This document shows, in pieces, positions 49,012-59,439 of a stretch of 64,000 nt of DNA. A program made the translations under genes and the position numbers. The number at the start of each line of letters is the position of its first letter. Within the stretch, counting starts at the first letter, position 1. Location: assembly GCA_021397835.1 (NCBI GenBank), contig JAJFZO010000356.1, positions 186,001 through 250,000 on the forward strand, given 5' to 3'. A model generated the notes under the pieces. That model did not search any database. It saw only the letters and a program-made list of their open reading frames with translations, and was not told the DNA's origin. The DNA is from Moringa oleifera (lineage: Eukaryota > Streptophyta > Magnoliopsida > Brassicales > Moringaceae).

Positions 49012-49188
49012 AAATAAAACATTGCGAGGACAGCAAAGATAAACAGAGAAGAACTTAGAGGAAAATGGGTGATCGAGTTGACATTTTATCAGAAAGTTAA
49101 AAAAACTAAATCCAAGTTCAGGTTGGCTATTTTCCTCTGCTTTTCCGTTTGGTTATTCGTTAGGTTGGGTAAAGCAGAAAGAGAGACA

Positions 49189-49308
49189 ATGGCTAGCCTT
49201 GCATATCTGTCTTCCCTCGTTTATTGCACATCTTTGACTCCTAAATCGAAAAACATCCATCCAATTCTCAAGATTTTCCAATTATGGAACAAACCAGAGA
49301 GTCTGTAA
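49189..49308 (+). other. Second copy of the 39-codon leader ORF
   Basis: It encodes MASLAYLSSLVYCTSLTPKS and continues to a TAA. It has the same length and frame as 31984-32103, although the RopGEF downstream is dead here. Confidence 0.3.
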
Positions 49309-49654
49309 CACAGAAACAATCTTCCATTTTTGTGCCTTGTTTATTCTTTTCAACCCAACTCATGTTCTGCAACATGCACCCCACGTTCCTCCAACACAAC
49401 ATAAAACTACCCATTTCGGATTTTTTGTTAAAAACTCACCCGAATCCTGAAACACAATCATTTTCGAAGTTGGGTTTCTGATTCTCTTCCTTTTTTTCTC
49501 TCCTTCCCTCTTCCAATCTCTTGTTAACCCAATAAGATTTTCTCATTCTCTCCCTTTAATAAGTTTCTTTCATAGCTGTTCTTTCATTCTTTGTAGAACA
49601 GATTTTCTTTTCTTTTCTTTTCTCTCATTTTTTCTTGTTGGTGCAAGATAAAAG

Positions 49655-51692
49655 ATGGTTCGTGCGCTTGAGCAAGAACAAGAAAGTCATATGTTTAGTG
49701 GGGGAAAGGGTGTTATTATCATCGGCTTTAGCATTATCGAACGCCATTACCGATCTTGCAGGTATCCTGATCTATGCCATTAAAGCGCACTAATGGTGTT
49801 TGTGCTTTTGTTTCTTGACTTTCAGGAAGATTGACTATTCTTTGCATGTTTTCCCTCAAACTAACCTGTAAAAGATGAAAAATATGTGGGTGGCTTGTAA
49901 AAATCTCTGAAATTTTTACCTGTTAATGCAATAGCAGCTTCTGTTTTTGGTGAACAATGGCGTCTGGAGCCAATGTCGGCAGAAAGGAAAGCAAGATGGA
50001 GAAAAGAAATAGACTTGCTCTTGTCTGTCACTGATTACATTGTGGAATTTGTTCCTTCTCAACAGAAAAACAAGAATGGAACAAACATGGAGGTATATCT
50101 TCTTCCTCATCTCTGTTTGAATCTTGTGTGGTAGTTCTTCCGATCGGTTAATGACGAGTTCTTAACGTTGACATGTCAACGAACTGATCTGCATATGAAT
50201 ATCCCTGCCTTGCAGAAACTTGACGCTATGCTTATTGTAAGAATACATACTTCTTTGTGCTTTCTGGTTCCTTCAGGCTTAGATATGATCGTTCATGGTG
50301 TTAATGAAAGCAACTTGCTTTCGTTTTTCTGTTGCAGGATTGTCTCGATAACTTCAAGGAACCTCAAGAGTTTACGTATGTGTCCAGAGATGCCCCAGAT
50401 TCAGAAAAAGGGAATGCCAAAAGAAAAGATGATAAATGGTGGCTTCCTACTGCCAAAGTTCCTGCAAACGGTTTATCAGAAAATGCAAGAAAGTTTCTGC
50501 AGTACCAGAAGGATTGCGTGAACCAAGTGCTTAAAGCAGCTATGGCCATAAATGCTCAAGTTCTGTCAGAAATGGAGATTCCAGAGAACTACATTGAATC
50601 TCTTCCTAAGGTATGTGAAAGTTTCTGTTGGAAATGTTGTTTACAAAGTCAGCTTCATGATCATTGCCTTGACCAGTTAGCATCTTTTCTTGCGATTTAT
50701 CAGAACGGGAGGGCAAGTCTTGGAGACTCAATATACAGGAATATAACCGTTGAATTCTTTGAGCCAGACCAGTTCCTCTCGATGATGGATTTAACATCTG
50801 AGCACAAGATCCTTGATCTGAAAAACAGAATCGAGGCTTCCATAGTGATTTGGAAGAGGAAGATGAACCAGAAAGATGGGAAGTCAGCTTGGGGCTCTGC
50901 AGTGAGCTTGGAGAAGAGAGAACAATTTGAAGATAGAGCAGAAACCATATTACTGATACTCAATAGAGATTTCCAGGAATTCCTCAGTCTTCACTAGACA
51001 TTAGCAAAATCCAATACAACCGGGTAAGTAAAATCTTTCGGTTGCCATCTTTGATCAATATATCAGTAGCAGAATGCCTGTTTCATGGTGTTCTTTCACA
51101 GTAGCAGATAGATCATCACCTTGAATGACACATATCATCATGAACTTGAAGAGCTTGAATACATTCATGCATTTTGTTTCAACTAAATGTCTCTGAGGAA
51201 AAAGAAGATCATATGTAACACTTGCGTTTCTGAAACTCACTGGAGGATGTTTTCTCCTCATGACAGGATGTAGGACAAGCTTGTCGGGAGAGCTATTCAA
51301 GAACACTGGAAAGCTTGGCCTTCACAGTATCGTTGCGAATTGAAGATGTACTCTATGCTGATTTTGTTGTTCAAAACCCTTCCCAAGCAGCTTGCAAGAG
51401 AGGCTCCATGAAAGAACCCTCCCCATTTTCAGTTTCATCTCAGGAGAAGATAAAAGATGAAAACGCAGAGACACCAACATCAAAGACATTATCGGATTTC
51501 ATGGGTTGGGATTTGGACCATGGCAACACTCAGTTGAAGATTTTTCCAAAGACGGTGATGGAAAACACGAGCAAACTAGCACAAGTCGTGACCAACAAGA
51601 AGGTATCCTATCTGGAAAACTTTGGGGGGTGTTCGGAGTCCGATAGCACGCCATTGATATCGACTGTAGGGAGAGAAGAGAAAAGGAGATAG
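49655..51692 (+). pseudogene. ROPGEF: RopGEF pseudogene
   Basis: This is a copy of the RopGEF gene with several disabling changes. (1) A 459-bp deletion fuses exon 1 after about codon 13 to the middle of exon 2, removing intron 1. (2) A 4-base insertion in the remaining exon 2 shifts the frame (gtgttattatcatcgg versus gtgtttcatcgg). (3) The exon 4 acceptor (atcag) is deleted near 50165. (4) A one-base deletion in exon 6 at about 50965-50985 leads to a stop (LSLH). (5) A late frameshift replaces the conserved RSPTARH end. Exon 5 (50338-50610) and most of exon 6 remain nearly identical to the intact gene, including KWWLP and DGKSAWG. A truncated PRONE peptide from the 50332-50997 frame is conceivable but unlikely. 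Confidence 0.92.
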
Positions 51693-52211
51693 ACAAACAG
51701 GAGTGGAGAGCAAGGGATAGGAAGAGAAGTGCACAGGGTGAGAAGAAAACAGAGCAAGCATGGCTTTCCAATACATATTTTCAAACTCATAGGGAAGTCT
51801 TTTATGCGGTGATTATTTGTTTACATTCCGGAGACTTTAGTAGACAGAGAAGCATGACTCAAAACTAATGGGTTTGAATCATTTCAGATTTCTTCTGTAA
51901 AACAAATAGCATTGTAGTTCAGTAGCTACAGAAATGCAATTTAATTTTCTATGTTCATGTTCTTCAAAACCATGTGCATACCAAAAACTTGTAAAGGAAA
52001 GCAGTCTGCAGCTGTTGTTTTCGCTTCTATTTCCATAAAATCAAAATCAAAAGCATCAAGCATATAGATTCTACCCAAAGATCAGCAGATTCGTGCAGCA
52101 ATAAGGGGTCTTAATTAAGTAAGCTTCAGTGAAAAGTTACAAGTTTAGAATTGAAGAAGCAAAAAAGAATACATACAACGAGAATAATGAAAGATAGGCA
52201 ACGAAGCTAAT

Positions 52212-53658
52212 TTAGATCTTGCCACGAGGCCCAAGCTTTGGTGGCAGTTGTGGCCCTTTCTTGATTGGTAGGATGTCACCTGAAGCGGTGGCACTGAAGT
52301 AAGCAAGTGTAGAACCACCACCCAATATCAAGAACTTGAGCAATAGTCCTCTCTTAGTGAATGGAGCTGCAAATGTCTCGAAGAACTTGCTCTGCAATAC
52401 CATATGCACATAAATTATGTTACCCTTTAAATGAATCCAAAAACGAAAAATCATTCAACTCAACTAATTAAAGTCAGTGGAGATACTAATTGGGTCAGTG
52501 AAAACAATGATCAAGCAAATGGTTTACAGCATTTGGCTGGTTAGACAAGAAGAACATAGAGACTTGGCTAATAACATATTCAGCAGAAACGCAGACAAGC
52601 CCTGGTGAACCCGGCAGAGTATGCCAGACCTACTTCTTTCCATTTTCCATTAAAATGAACAAAGTTCGATTTCTGGTGGCCTTGGCTCACAGGAAGACAC
52701 ACTAACTAAGGATTGAAATTGGACAAACATAGAACCAAGCAAAGTGATGAAGAGAAAAGTTGGTAAAACTGATAGTTTGAAGGATCTAAGATGAACATGA
52801 AAGCAGGGGATTAACACGTCACATGACAAACTATCAGAATGCTATACAAGGTTGCAAAATTATAACTACCATCTATTGCAGTTCAAGTTCATAACATGAC
52901 AAATCACTAAATTTCTATGTCTTTGTTATACATCTTACAGTCATACCAACCCTGAGCGTATGAACCCTACCAAGCTCCAGGCCTCAGCTTTTCTACCAAA
53001 AATGTAAATCACTTTCCTCTAGGCCTTCTTGTTAATTGATGCCTTTCAATTGAACTAAATCCTTGACTTTGGCCATCAACAGATCATCTTATCCCACTTT
53101 CTAAGTTTTAGTTTACAGTTCCATTTGGTATCTGCTTACATCTGCTATGCAAGGCTTTCATAGCTCAGTTGGTTAGAGCACCCGTTTAGTAAGCGGGAGG
53201 TCTTGAGTTCGACTCTCAATGAAAGCAGTCACCCAGAAATCTTCTTTTCCAAATTTTTCTGGAATGTCTTTTTTCTTCTCTTAATCCAAACTGGCAACTG
53301 TTTTGTGAAGAAGAAAGGGAGCTGAGATACCTGAAGAGGGTTGTAAGGTGAAGGTGCATCCGAGCCGTACAAGTCCCACTGACCAGTAGTGTTACCCAAA
53401 TCCTCCAAATCGAAGTACACGCTCTTGTCACCATATTTGGCAACTACAGCACCACCCCTAATTCCATCAAACATCAGCTTCAGTTCACTCACACAATAAA
53501 CAAACCCAAAAACTTACATTAATTTGCTTACCTGAAGCTTTTGGGTCTGAAACTCTGGCGAGCTGGCTTCACGAGAGCTTGGTTCCGGCGAGGGAGCTTC
53601 CACCGAGGCCCTTCACGGTGGCTGGTTGCACGGCGGCTACGGTTGCCAGAGACGCCAT
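52212..53658 (-). CDS. psaH: Photosystem I subunit VI (PSI-H), with a frameshift in the transit peptide
   Basis: The exons on the minus strand are 53658-53532, 53457-53331 and 52391-52212. PSI-H is a thylakoid membrane protein of PSI that helps dock LHCII in state transitions. The mature region is fully family-like: [20 protein letters not shown] in exon 2, then [11 protein letters not shown], and exon 3 with [20 protein letters not shown], a [11 protein letters not shown] membrane segment and the [10 protein letters not shown] end. Exon 1 starts [20 protein letters not shown], the typical transit peptide, but has 127 bases instead of the 128 needed. After AAG CTC TCG the frame meets TGA (53571-53569). 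Adding one base would restore the family KPARQSF. A frame open from an ATG at 53749 enters the mature region in frame but has no family-like transit sequence. It may be a real lesion or a sequencing error. Confidence 0.88.
53154..53227 (+). tRNA. tRNA-Thr (anticodon AGU)
   Basis: The 74-nt cloverleaf has a perfect 7-bp acceptor stem (GCTTTCA with TGAAAGC), a D arm GCTC...GAGC, an anticodon stem CCCGT/GCGGG with loop TTAGTAA (anticodon AGT in DNA), a T arm TTGAG/CTCAA with loop TTCGACT, and discriminator A. There is no intron. The A box (TAGCTCAGTTGG) and B box (AGTTCGACTCT) are intact for RNA polymerase III. A T-rich stretch downstream (cttcttttccaaattttt) may terminate transcription. The gene lies in intron 2 of PsaH on the opposite strand. 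Confidence 0.97.
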
Positions 53659-53924
53659 TGGCCTTGGTGGTTGTCGATTGAATTGTTTGCGCAGCTTTCT
53701 TGGCAAGAAGGTAAGGCGTTACCAGTGGGGGGATTTTGATGGTTTGCATGGATCTTGGATGGACACGTGGCGAACTCGGTTTTGTTTAGAGAGATATGGA
53801 GTCCCATTTAAGAAGTGCCACGTGGATGATACCCAGATAAGGCTATCCCTTTGATGATCCTTCAAGATGAGAATCATCGCCAAAAATTTTACACCATGGA
53901 TTTTTTTTGCTATTGTTTCTTTAT

Positions 53925-54183
53925 TTTTCTTTTTTCTTCATAAATGAAAGTGTATGATATGATTACATAACCATGCCAACGTTTACATTTTATAATCTAA
54001 ATCCAATTTCATTTTTTTCAATGCTTTTCATGCAAAATCATGTTTAATATCGATAATATTATATTTAATTCAGAAATGAGAAAGTTTCTCTTTATCTACA
54101 TCAAAATCGTAAATTTTACCCATAGTTGATGCATTTTTACCCTGAAATTTTTATGAATTTAAAATATAAATATGTAAAAAAAT
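53925..54183. repeat. Direct repeat flanking the RopGEF pseudogene-PsaH segment, right copy
   Basis: This is the partner of 48630-48895, in the same orientation. It lies just upstream of the PsaH promoter region. It contains no gene. Confidence 0.75.
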
Positions 54184-54660
54184 CATATTTTTATATACTA
54201 TTTAATTATGGAAGCAAGTCAAATTATTTGGCAATATGGAAGACACAAACAGAAAAGGAACATACAATCTTGGGTATAACAGGGGAATGAGAATTCAATA
54301 GGACGGAATTAAATACTCTGTAATTAAATCTAAGCAAATTGGCTTGTTAAAAGTGGACAAAATGATTGGAGGAAGCCATAAGTAAAGATCAAAGCAGGGA
54401 ACCTAGTGCGCCCACTGGATAGACCCTCATGCCAACACTTGTAACTAAAAATAGGTCAGTATTGGTCCAGATCCAGAAAATTAAAAGGGAAATTTTGACA
54501 GAAAATAGAAGATGAGGTGAAGAGATTTCCATTCATTAATGCATAACCTCAATTACAATATTTCTCCCTTCCTTATGCCTCTCCAATCCTCACAATTCTC
54601 ATTACAAGGAAAACCGGAATTTTGTTACAACCAATATTTCTCCCAAGACAAGCATGGTTG
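54184..54660. other. Intergenic; nothing recognised
   Basis: No coding frame or repeat of note. An (AAAT)n tract begins at about 54667. Confidence 0.5.
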
Positions 54661-54663
54661 TTG

Positions 54664-55240
54664 CTATAAATAAATAAATAAATAAAATTCTCTCACATTT
54701 GTGTCAATGGTGTAATCTTTGAGCCGCCCCAGGGTCTTCCTCGTTCTTCTTAGCCTAGTGTTTATCTGGGCTTGATCAATATCCGATTCTATCTGAGGCA
54801 TATCAACAGGTCCAATAACATTAGTTGGGCGAAGCTTGTTTGCTTTGTTTGATAGTTGTATAAGAACCATAATCATGTTTTTATAATTTTATAAAAAAAT
54901 TAAAATTAAAATTGGAGGGAGATGCACATACATAGAAAAGCTTGTTTATTGATGGTGGGATTCTCCCTGCAAGTTTATTGGGAGAAAGAGTGAGGATGGC
55001 AAGATCACATAAGTAATTTGAAAATATCAGGTATGTATACCCGAAAGCTAGTCGTGGTCAAGGCTTAACAATGTTGTCGGTATTTCATTGGTAAGTAGAT
55101 TCTCGATGAGATTAGGTCGACTCAACTTGACCAGCCAGGAGATTGAAGGTGGTATCAACCCGATGAATTGGTGCTAACTAGACTCAGTGCCTCGAGTTGG
55201 GTCATCTTACCGATGCTAGTGGGTATAGGTACTATTTTCT
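54664..55240 (-). pseudogene. Leucine-rich-repeat protein relic
   Basis: Minus-strand reading at 55230-54925 gives broken LRRs: a PIPTSIGKMTQLEALSLV block, then after stops a DIFSNYLCDLAILTLSPNKL block and AGRIPPSINKLF. These match the GPIPxSIGxLTxLxxLxL plant LRR pattern, closest in wording to PII-2-like LRR proteins. A further frame (54876-54664) contains PTNVIGPVDMPQIESDIDQA and may be the C-terminal part; I do not recognise it. Several stops make it a pseudogene. Confidence 0.6.
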
Positions 55241-55470
55241 TTTCCTTTTCTTCTTGCGAAATGCATCGTAAATTGAAGGCTCTTTACTTCATGAAAATAC
55301 AACAATGAAGTCGTTGTTCCTTCCAAAATTATTACTATCTAATACTTACTCATACATTATAAATCACTTTATTTCATCAAAGGATACCTAATGATTCTAC
55401 TAAATCCAATCATTCTTTGGTGTTTGAAGTTTACTGTTCTATATTTTTCAAAAAAATGGATACAAAATTA

Positions 55471-56270
55471 TGCTCGCCTGAAAGACGAGGAAGTCGGCTC
55501 CACTTGGAATAGGCTGGAGTTCTGCACATGATTGGGCACCCACCTCTTCCAGAAAATGTGGGTACGACCCCATGCAAAACAGGACAAAGCACTCGGCATG
55601 ATCGAGCACCCACCTTCTTCAAAAAAAGCAAGCACAATTTTACATAAAATAGCCTAAACTGCTTCGTAAAACTAAAACATATGGCGGGTCGAAATGCTCG
55701 GCATGATGGGACACCCACTCAAAAGAGAAATTAGTACTAAATCTTTGAAATGCTTGTCAACACAAAAACACACAACAGGTCAGAATGCTACATACAACTA
55801 GGCACCTGCCCAAAGGAGAGGCTGGTACCAAATCAAAGGAGTGCTACACAAAACTTATCCACATGATAAGTTAGAGTGGTTGGCATGACTGAGCACTAGA
55901 CCAAAAGGGAAGTCAACACCGAGTAATCAAAGTATTCGACAGAACTGAAATACATGACAAGTCAAAGTTTGTGGCATGACCACCAACTAAAATAGAAGTC
56001 ATTACAGTGCTCGACAAGATTGAAATACATGACAAGTAGGAGCGCTCGGCATGATTGGCACCTACCCAAAAAAGAAACTCGCGCCAAAGTTATCAAAATG
56101 CTTTGCAAAACTAAGCACAAGGTAGGTTAGAATGCTTGACATGGCCAGGCATCGTGCAAAGAAAGGTCTAGTAGCAAAGTCATTGAAGCACTCAATAAAA
56201 CTAAAGCACGTGAAAAGTCTTCGGCATAATTAGAAACTTGCTCAAACATAAGAGTTTGAGGCATTTGACT
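55471..56270. repeat. ~90-bp minisatellite (about nine units)
   Basis: Units start at words like gctcggcatgattgggcacc (about 55582, 55690, 55880, 56041, 56131, 56220). They continue with cacccacccaaaagagaaat, a gtaccaaat block, gctcgacaaaactaaaac and cacatgacaggtcagaat. Unit length ranges from about 75 to 110 bp. Units diverge by roughly a quarter or more, so the array is old. It lies directly before a PPT/LTR-like start at 56376-56392. Confidence 0.85.
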
Positions 56271-56375
56271 ACTCAAACCAAGGCTCGACCACATAAATCA
56301 TCTTAGCCAAATGAAAATACTTGAACTCGAACTCATTAAACATCCAGTGAGCCTTTGGAGCCTCTTGTTCCTTCT

Positions 56376-56391
56376 AAGGAGGAAGGGGAGA
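56376..56391 (+). promoter_or_regulatory. Polypurine-tract-like sequence before an LTR-like start
   Basis: The sequence aaggaggaaggggaga is followed by TGTTGATATGTAG. A purine run followed by TG is the layout at the 3' LTR start of Ty3/gypsy elements of the Tat group. No PBS or coding part of the element is visible upstream except the minisatellite. Confidence 0.5.
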
Positions 56392-57015
56392 TGTTGATAT
56401 GTAGTCTTATAACCAGCCGATCCAATCCAATGGCCCTTTCTATGAAGTTTAATCCCATCTTGGCAACATTGCAATATGAAAAACATGAAGAATGATGCAC
56501 CATTTTATGACAAAGAGCCATAACTAGTAGCAAGGGGTTAGGCACACCACCTTAATGATACAACACGTTATTGGTAAAGGGAGAATGACACTAACAAGAG
56601 CAAGGAAGGGACATATGACCTCAGATATAAGAGAGGAATAAGAACTCCATAGGAAAGGATTTGAACACTCTGTGACGGAGGGTAAGAGAGATTAAGTAAA
56701 ATATGAGCAAACTGCATGTAACTCTTACAACTTATACTCGTCTTGCCAAACCAAGTAGTATATATGACAATAATATTAGAATAAAATCGATTCACCTATA
56801 TCCACTCCTCAAGTTAACTTAACCAAATATATGTGAATCTCTTACGATAAGATAGTAGGGATGAACATATCGGATCCTCTAAGTTCCTACCCCATCGATT
56901 AGCTATTTAAGTGTCTCATTGAATTAAGATGAGTAACCAAACAATGTGGATAAAAGTCACTTATGTAATTTTGAAAAAAAAAAAAGAAAAACAAGGTGAT
57001 CATTCGTTATGTAAA
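56392..57015 (+). repeat. Possible 3' LTR (or solo remnant) of a Tat-type gypsy element
   Basis: This follows the PPT-like run. The sequence has no gene. Its end is not defined; a hAT element begins at about 57024. No second copy of this LTR exists in the window, so the call is tentative. Confidence 0.4.
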
Positions 57016-57023
57016 AGATTATC

Positions 57024-59177
57024 CTAGTCTTAAGCATAATTCAGTCAAAACCGAAAAAACTAATAATCCGAATTAATTTTAATTAATTCAGTTTAATTTT
57101 TTATTTTTTGATTTTAAATCGATTTATAAATTGGTTTGTTTGATTTTTTTGGTTGATTTTCGATTAATTTTTTTAATTAAACCATGGGAAACTAATTTTT
57201 CATTTTAACTATTAATTAATTTTATTAATAATAATTTATCTCTTTTGTTTTTAATCTTTTCTCTTTGGTATCCATCTGTTTACCACTCTTTATTTTCTCT
57301 TTCTCTCATTCTTTCAAATCCTGATCTATGTCGCATAGCCACATACACCATCATTTTCTTTCAAATCTTCATCTGCACTACACAGCCGCACTCGTACACC
57401 ATCATCTTCTCGCAGAGTCTAGGTCATTCGCTAACGTTCTTGCCCTTTTTGGGTAACTTTACTCTCTGGAATTTCTTTTTTATTAATTGTTACTGCTCAT
57501 TCTTTATCCTATAAGCTTCTTTAACATTTTAAGAATCCTTCATTAGTTAATGGTTATATAACAATTACTTAAGTTTTTTACTTATAACATTGCATGTGGC
57601 TCCAAGGGAAATTGAATATGTTGCTTTTATTCTTGATCCTAAAAAAAAAAAACTTGAGTTTATTAGCTTTTACTTTTTAAAAATGTATGATGCAGAACAA
57701 GCTTAAGTGATGACTAGTAATGTGAGAAAAATAGTTAAAGAGTTATTTGATGAGTATAAAAAAAATATTGTAACCTCAACGTGAACAAGTTAGTGAAAGT
57801 AGTCAAGTGAGCCAAATTACAAAGGAAAATGAATTAGGATGGAAAAAATGACAAATATATTCCTCTATCTAAGTTCAAGAGATATGGGAAAAGATTGGAA
57901 AAGAGGAAAATAAATCAGACTAGATTTTTATGTGAGTAGGATGCAAAAGATGATAATAACTTTGATATTCTTAATTAATAGAAACTTAATAGTCATATGT
58001 TTCTTATTATATCCTATATGACTCGTGATATATTGGTAGCTCCTATATCTACCGTTGCTTTTCAATCTGCTTTATAGGAGTTTATTATTCCTAACCTTGC
58101 ATAAACCCTTATTTTTTCTCAAGATTGGTTATGTGGATCCTCATATTTTGATGCCATTAAGAAAGATTTGGTAGAGCTTTAGAAACTTGATATGGATAAT
58201 TAATTTATTTATTTTATTATTTTATTATTTTTAATTATCAATCTTTATTAGATAAGCTTGGTAACATTTTTTTTTAATAATAAATTTGATTATATATTTA
58301 TAAATTTATCAAAAATTACATTGGATGCTATAATTGATTAGTGTGAAAGTATACTGATATTTTAATGTACTTTATTTTATTACCATTAGTTTTAGAGTTG
58401 AGCTTTTAGTAGTGACTTTATTTTTATTTTTTAATTGATTAATTACCATAAGAAGATAAATATTATCAAATAAGATGTTATATGAGAAGCCTTAATATTA
58501 GTTGAATATAATCTTATTATTTAATATTTTTGCAGTACCATATCAACTGATTTGAGGTGAGTTTTCTTGGGTAAGTTTTTATCATTGATAATATATGAAA
58601 ATTCATTTTTTTTTTCCTTTTCTAGGCTTTTGATTGGTTAAAGAAGACTTTTTTGAGGAATCAAAGACAAAATAGAAAAAAATAGGATTATAACTCTAAT
58701 AAAATGTTCCTTTTAATTATGTTAAATGTTAATGTATCATGTACCAACTGTATTTTGATGTAAAAGAATGTTTTTTTCATGATTAGAAATTTTTATATTA
58801 TATAAGCAGTTAGCAAGTTATGGTTGTTATTGATGCATAAAAAAATTTAATTTCTATATATGGGGATGCTGATTTCTATATATAAGGATGTTGTTAGAGT
58901 AAAGTTGATTTATATATTTCATTAATATAGGCAAGTTGTTAATGATATATTATATATATTTGATTTATAAATTATTGTTCAAGATTTGAAGTAGCTTGAA
59001 AGTTGAAAATATACAATTTTTAGTTTGTTCAGTTACCGATTAAACCAACAAAAAAAATCGATTTGGTTTAATTAGTTATTTTTTGGTCAGTTTTTATTTT
59101 TTTAATGAAATTTAATTAATTTAATTGTTAAAATTTTTAAAATCGAACTGACTGAATTGACCGAATGCTCACCCTTA
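57024..59177 (+). mobile_element. Degenerate hAT element (second family)
   Basis: The right end, read inwards, starts aagggtgagcattcggtcaa, a typical plant hAT end. The left end reads tagtcttaagcataattcag. Possible 8-bp target copies are agattatc (57016-57023) and aaattata (59178-59185), matching at 6 of 8. Both arms carry AAACCGA/TCGGTTT-type motifs. Transposase remnants lie at 57580-58200. The N-terminal half of the transposase is missing, so it is a deletion derivative. Confidence 0.65.
57590..58202 (+). pseudogene. hAT transposase C-terminal remnant
   Basis: VAPREIEYVAFILDPKKKKL (57595) corresponds to the xxAxILDPRxKLxxxxF block. MTRDILVAPISTVAFQSAL (58015) corresponds to the ARDILxIPxSTVASESAFS dimerisation block, with a stop after it, followed by LIFSQDWL (about 58110). 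It is broken by stops. The order fits the last third of a Tam3/Ac-type transposase. Confidence 0.75.
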
Positions 59178-59439
59178 AAATTATATACAAGATTAAGTGA
59201 AAAAAAAAATAGCAATGTCATGACATAAGTATCATATGTTGTAAATACGATTGCCATGTATCAAAAGGAAAAGCACAATATAAATTATAGGATATTAAGA
59301 TAAGAAGATTGTGTACATATTATCTTCTTTCTTCTTTTTTTCCCTAATCTTATACCTCTTGCTTCCTTATTTATATTTTATGAGCACTGTTCATTTATTG
59401 CATTAAAGTTGTCATGTCTTTCTTTGTTACAAAGCATGT
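59178..59439. other. Intergenic; nothing recognised
   Basis: Short AT-rich stretch between the hAT relic and the direct-repeat pair. Confidence 0.5.

Larger units (their letters stand above)
49012..52595. repeat. RopGEF-PsaH segmental duplication, block 2
   Basis: This is the counterpart of 31815-35865. It continues without a break into intact PsaH intron 2, so for PsaH this is the original location. Confidence 0.92.

Noticed and set aside
50332..50997. 221-codon open frame as a possible short functional RopGEF
   Set aside because: It is exon 5, a read-through intron and exon 6 of a pseudogene. It starts at TTG in the intron and ends at a frameshift stop. The intron reads through only because of small changes.
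53579..53854. Plus-strand frame of 91 codons over PsaH exon 1
   Set aside because: Antisense to the transit-peptide exon and promoter region; no domain.
57245..57514. Hydrophobic 89-codon frame
   Set aside because: Pyrimidine-rich low-complexity DNA inside a degenerate hAT element; the apparent membrane segments come from T-rich codons.
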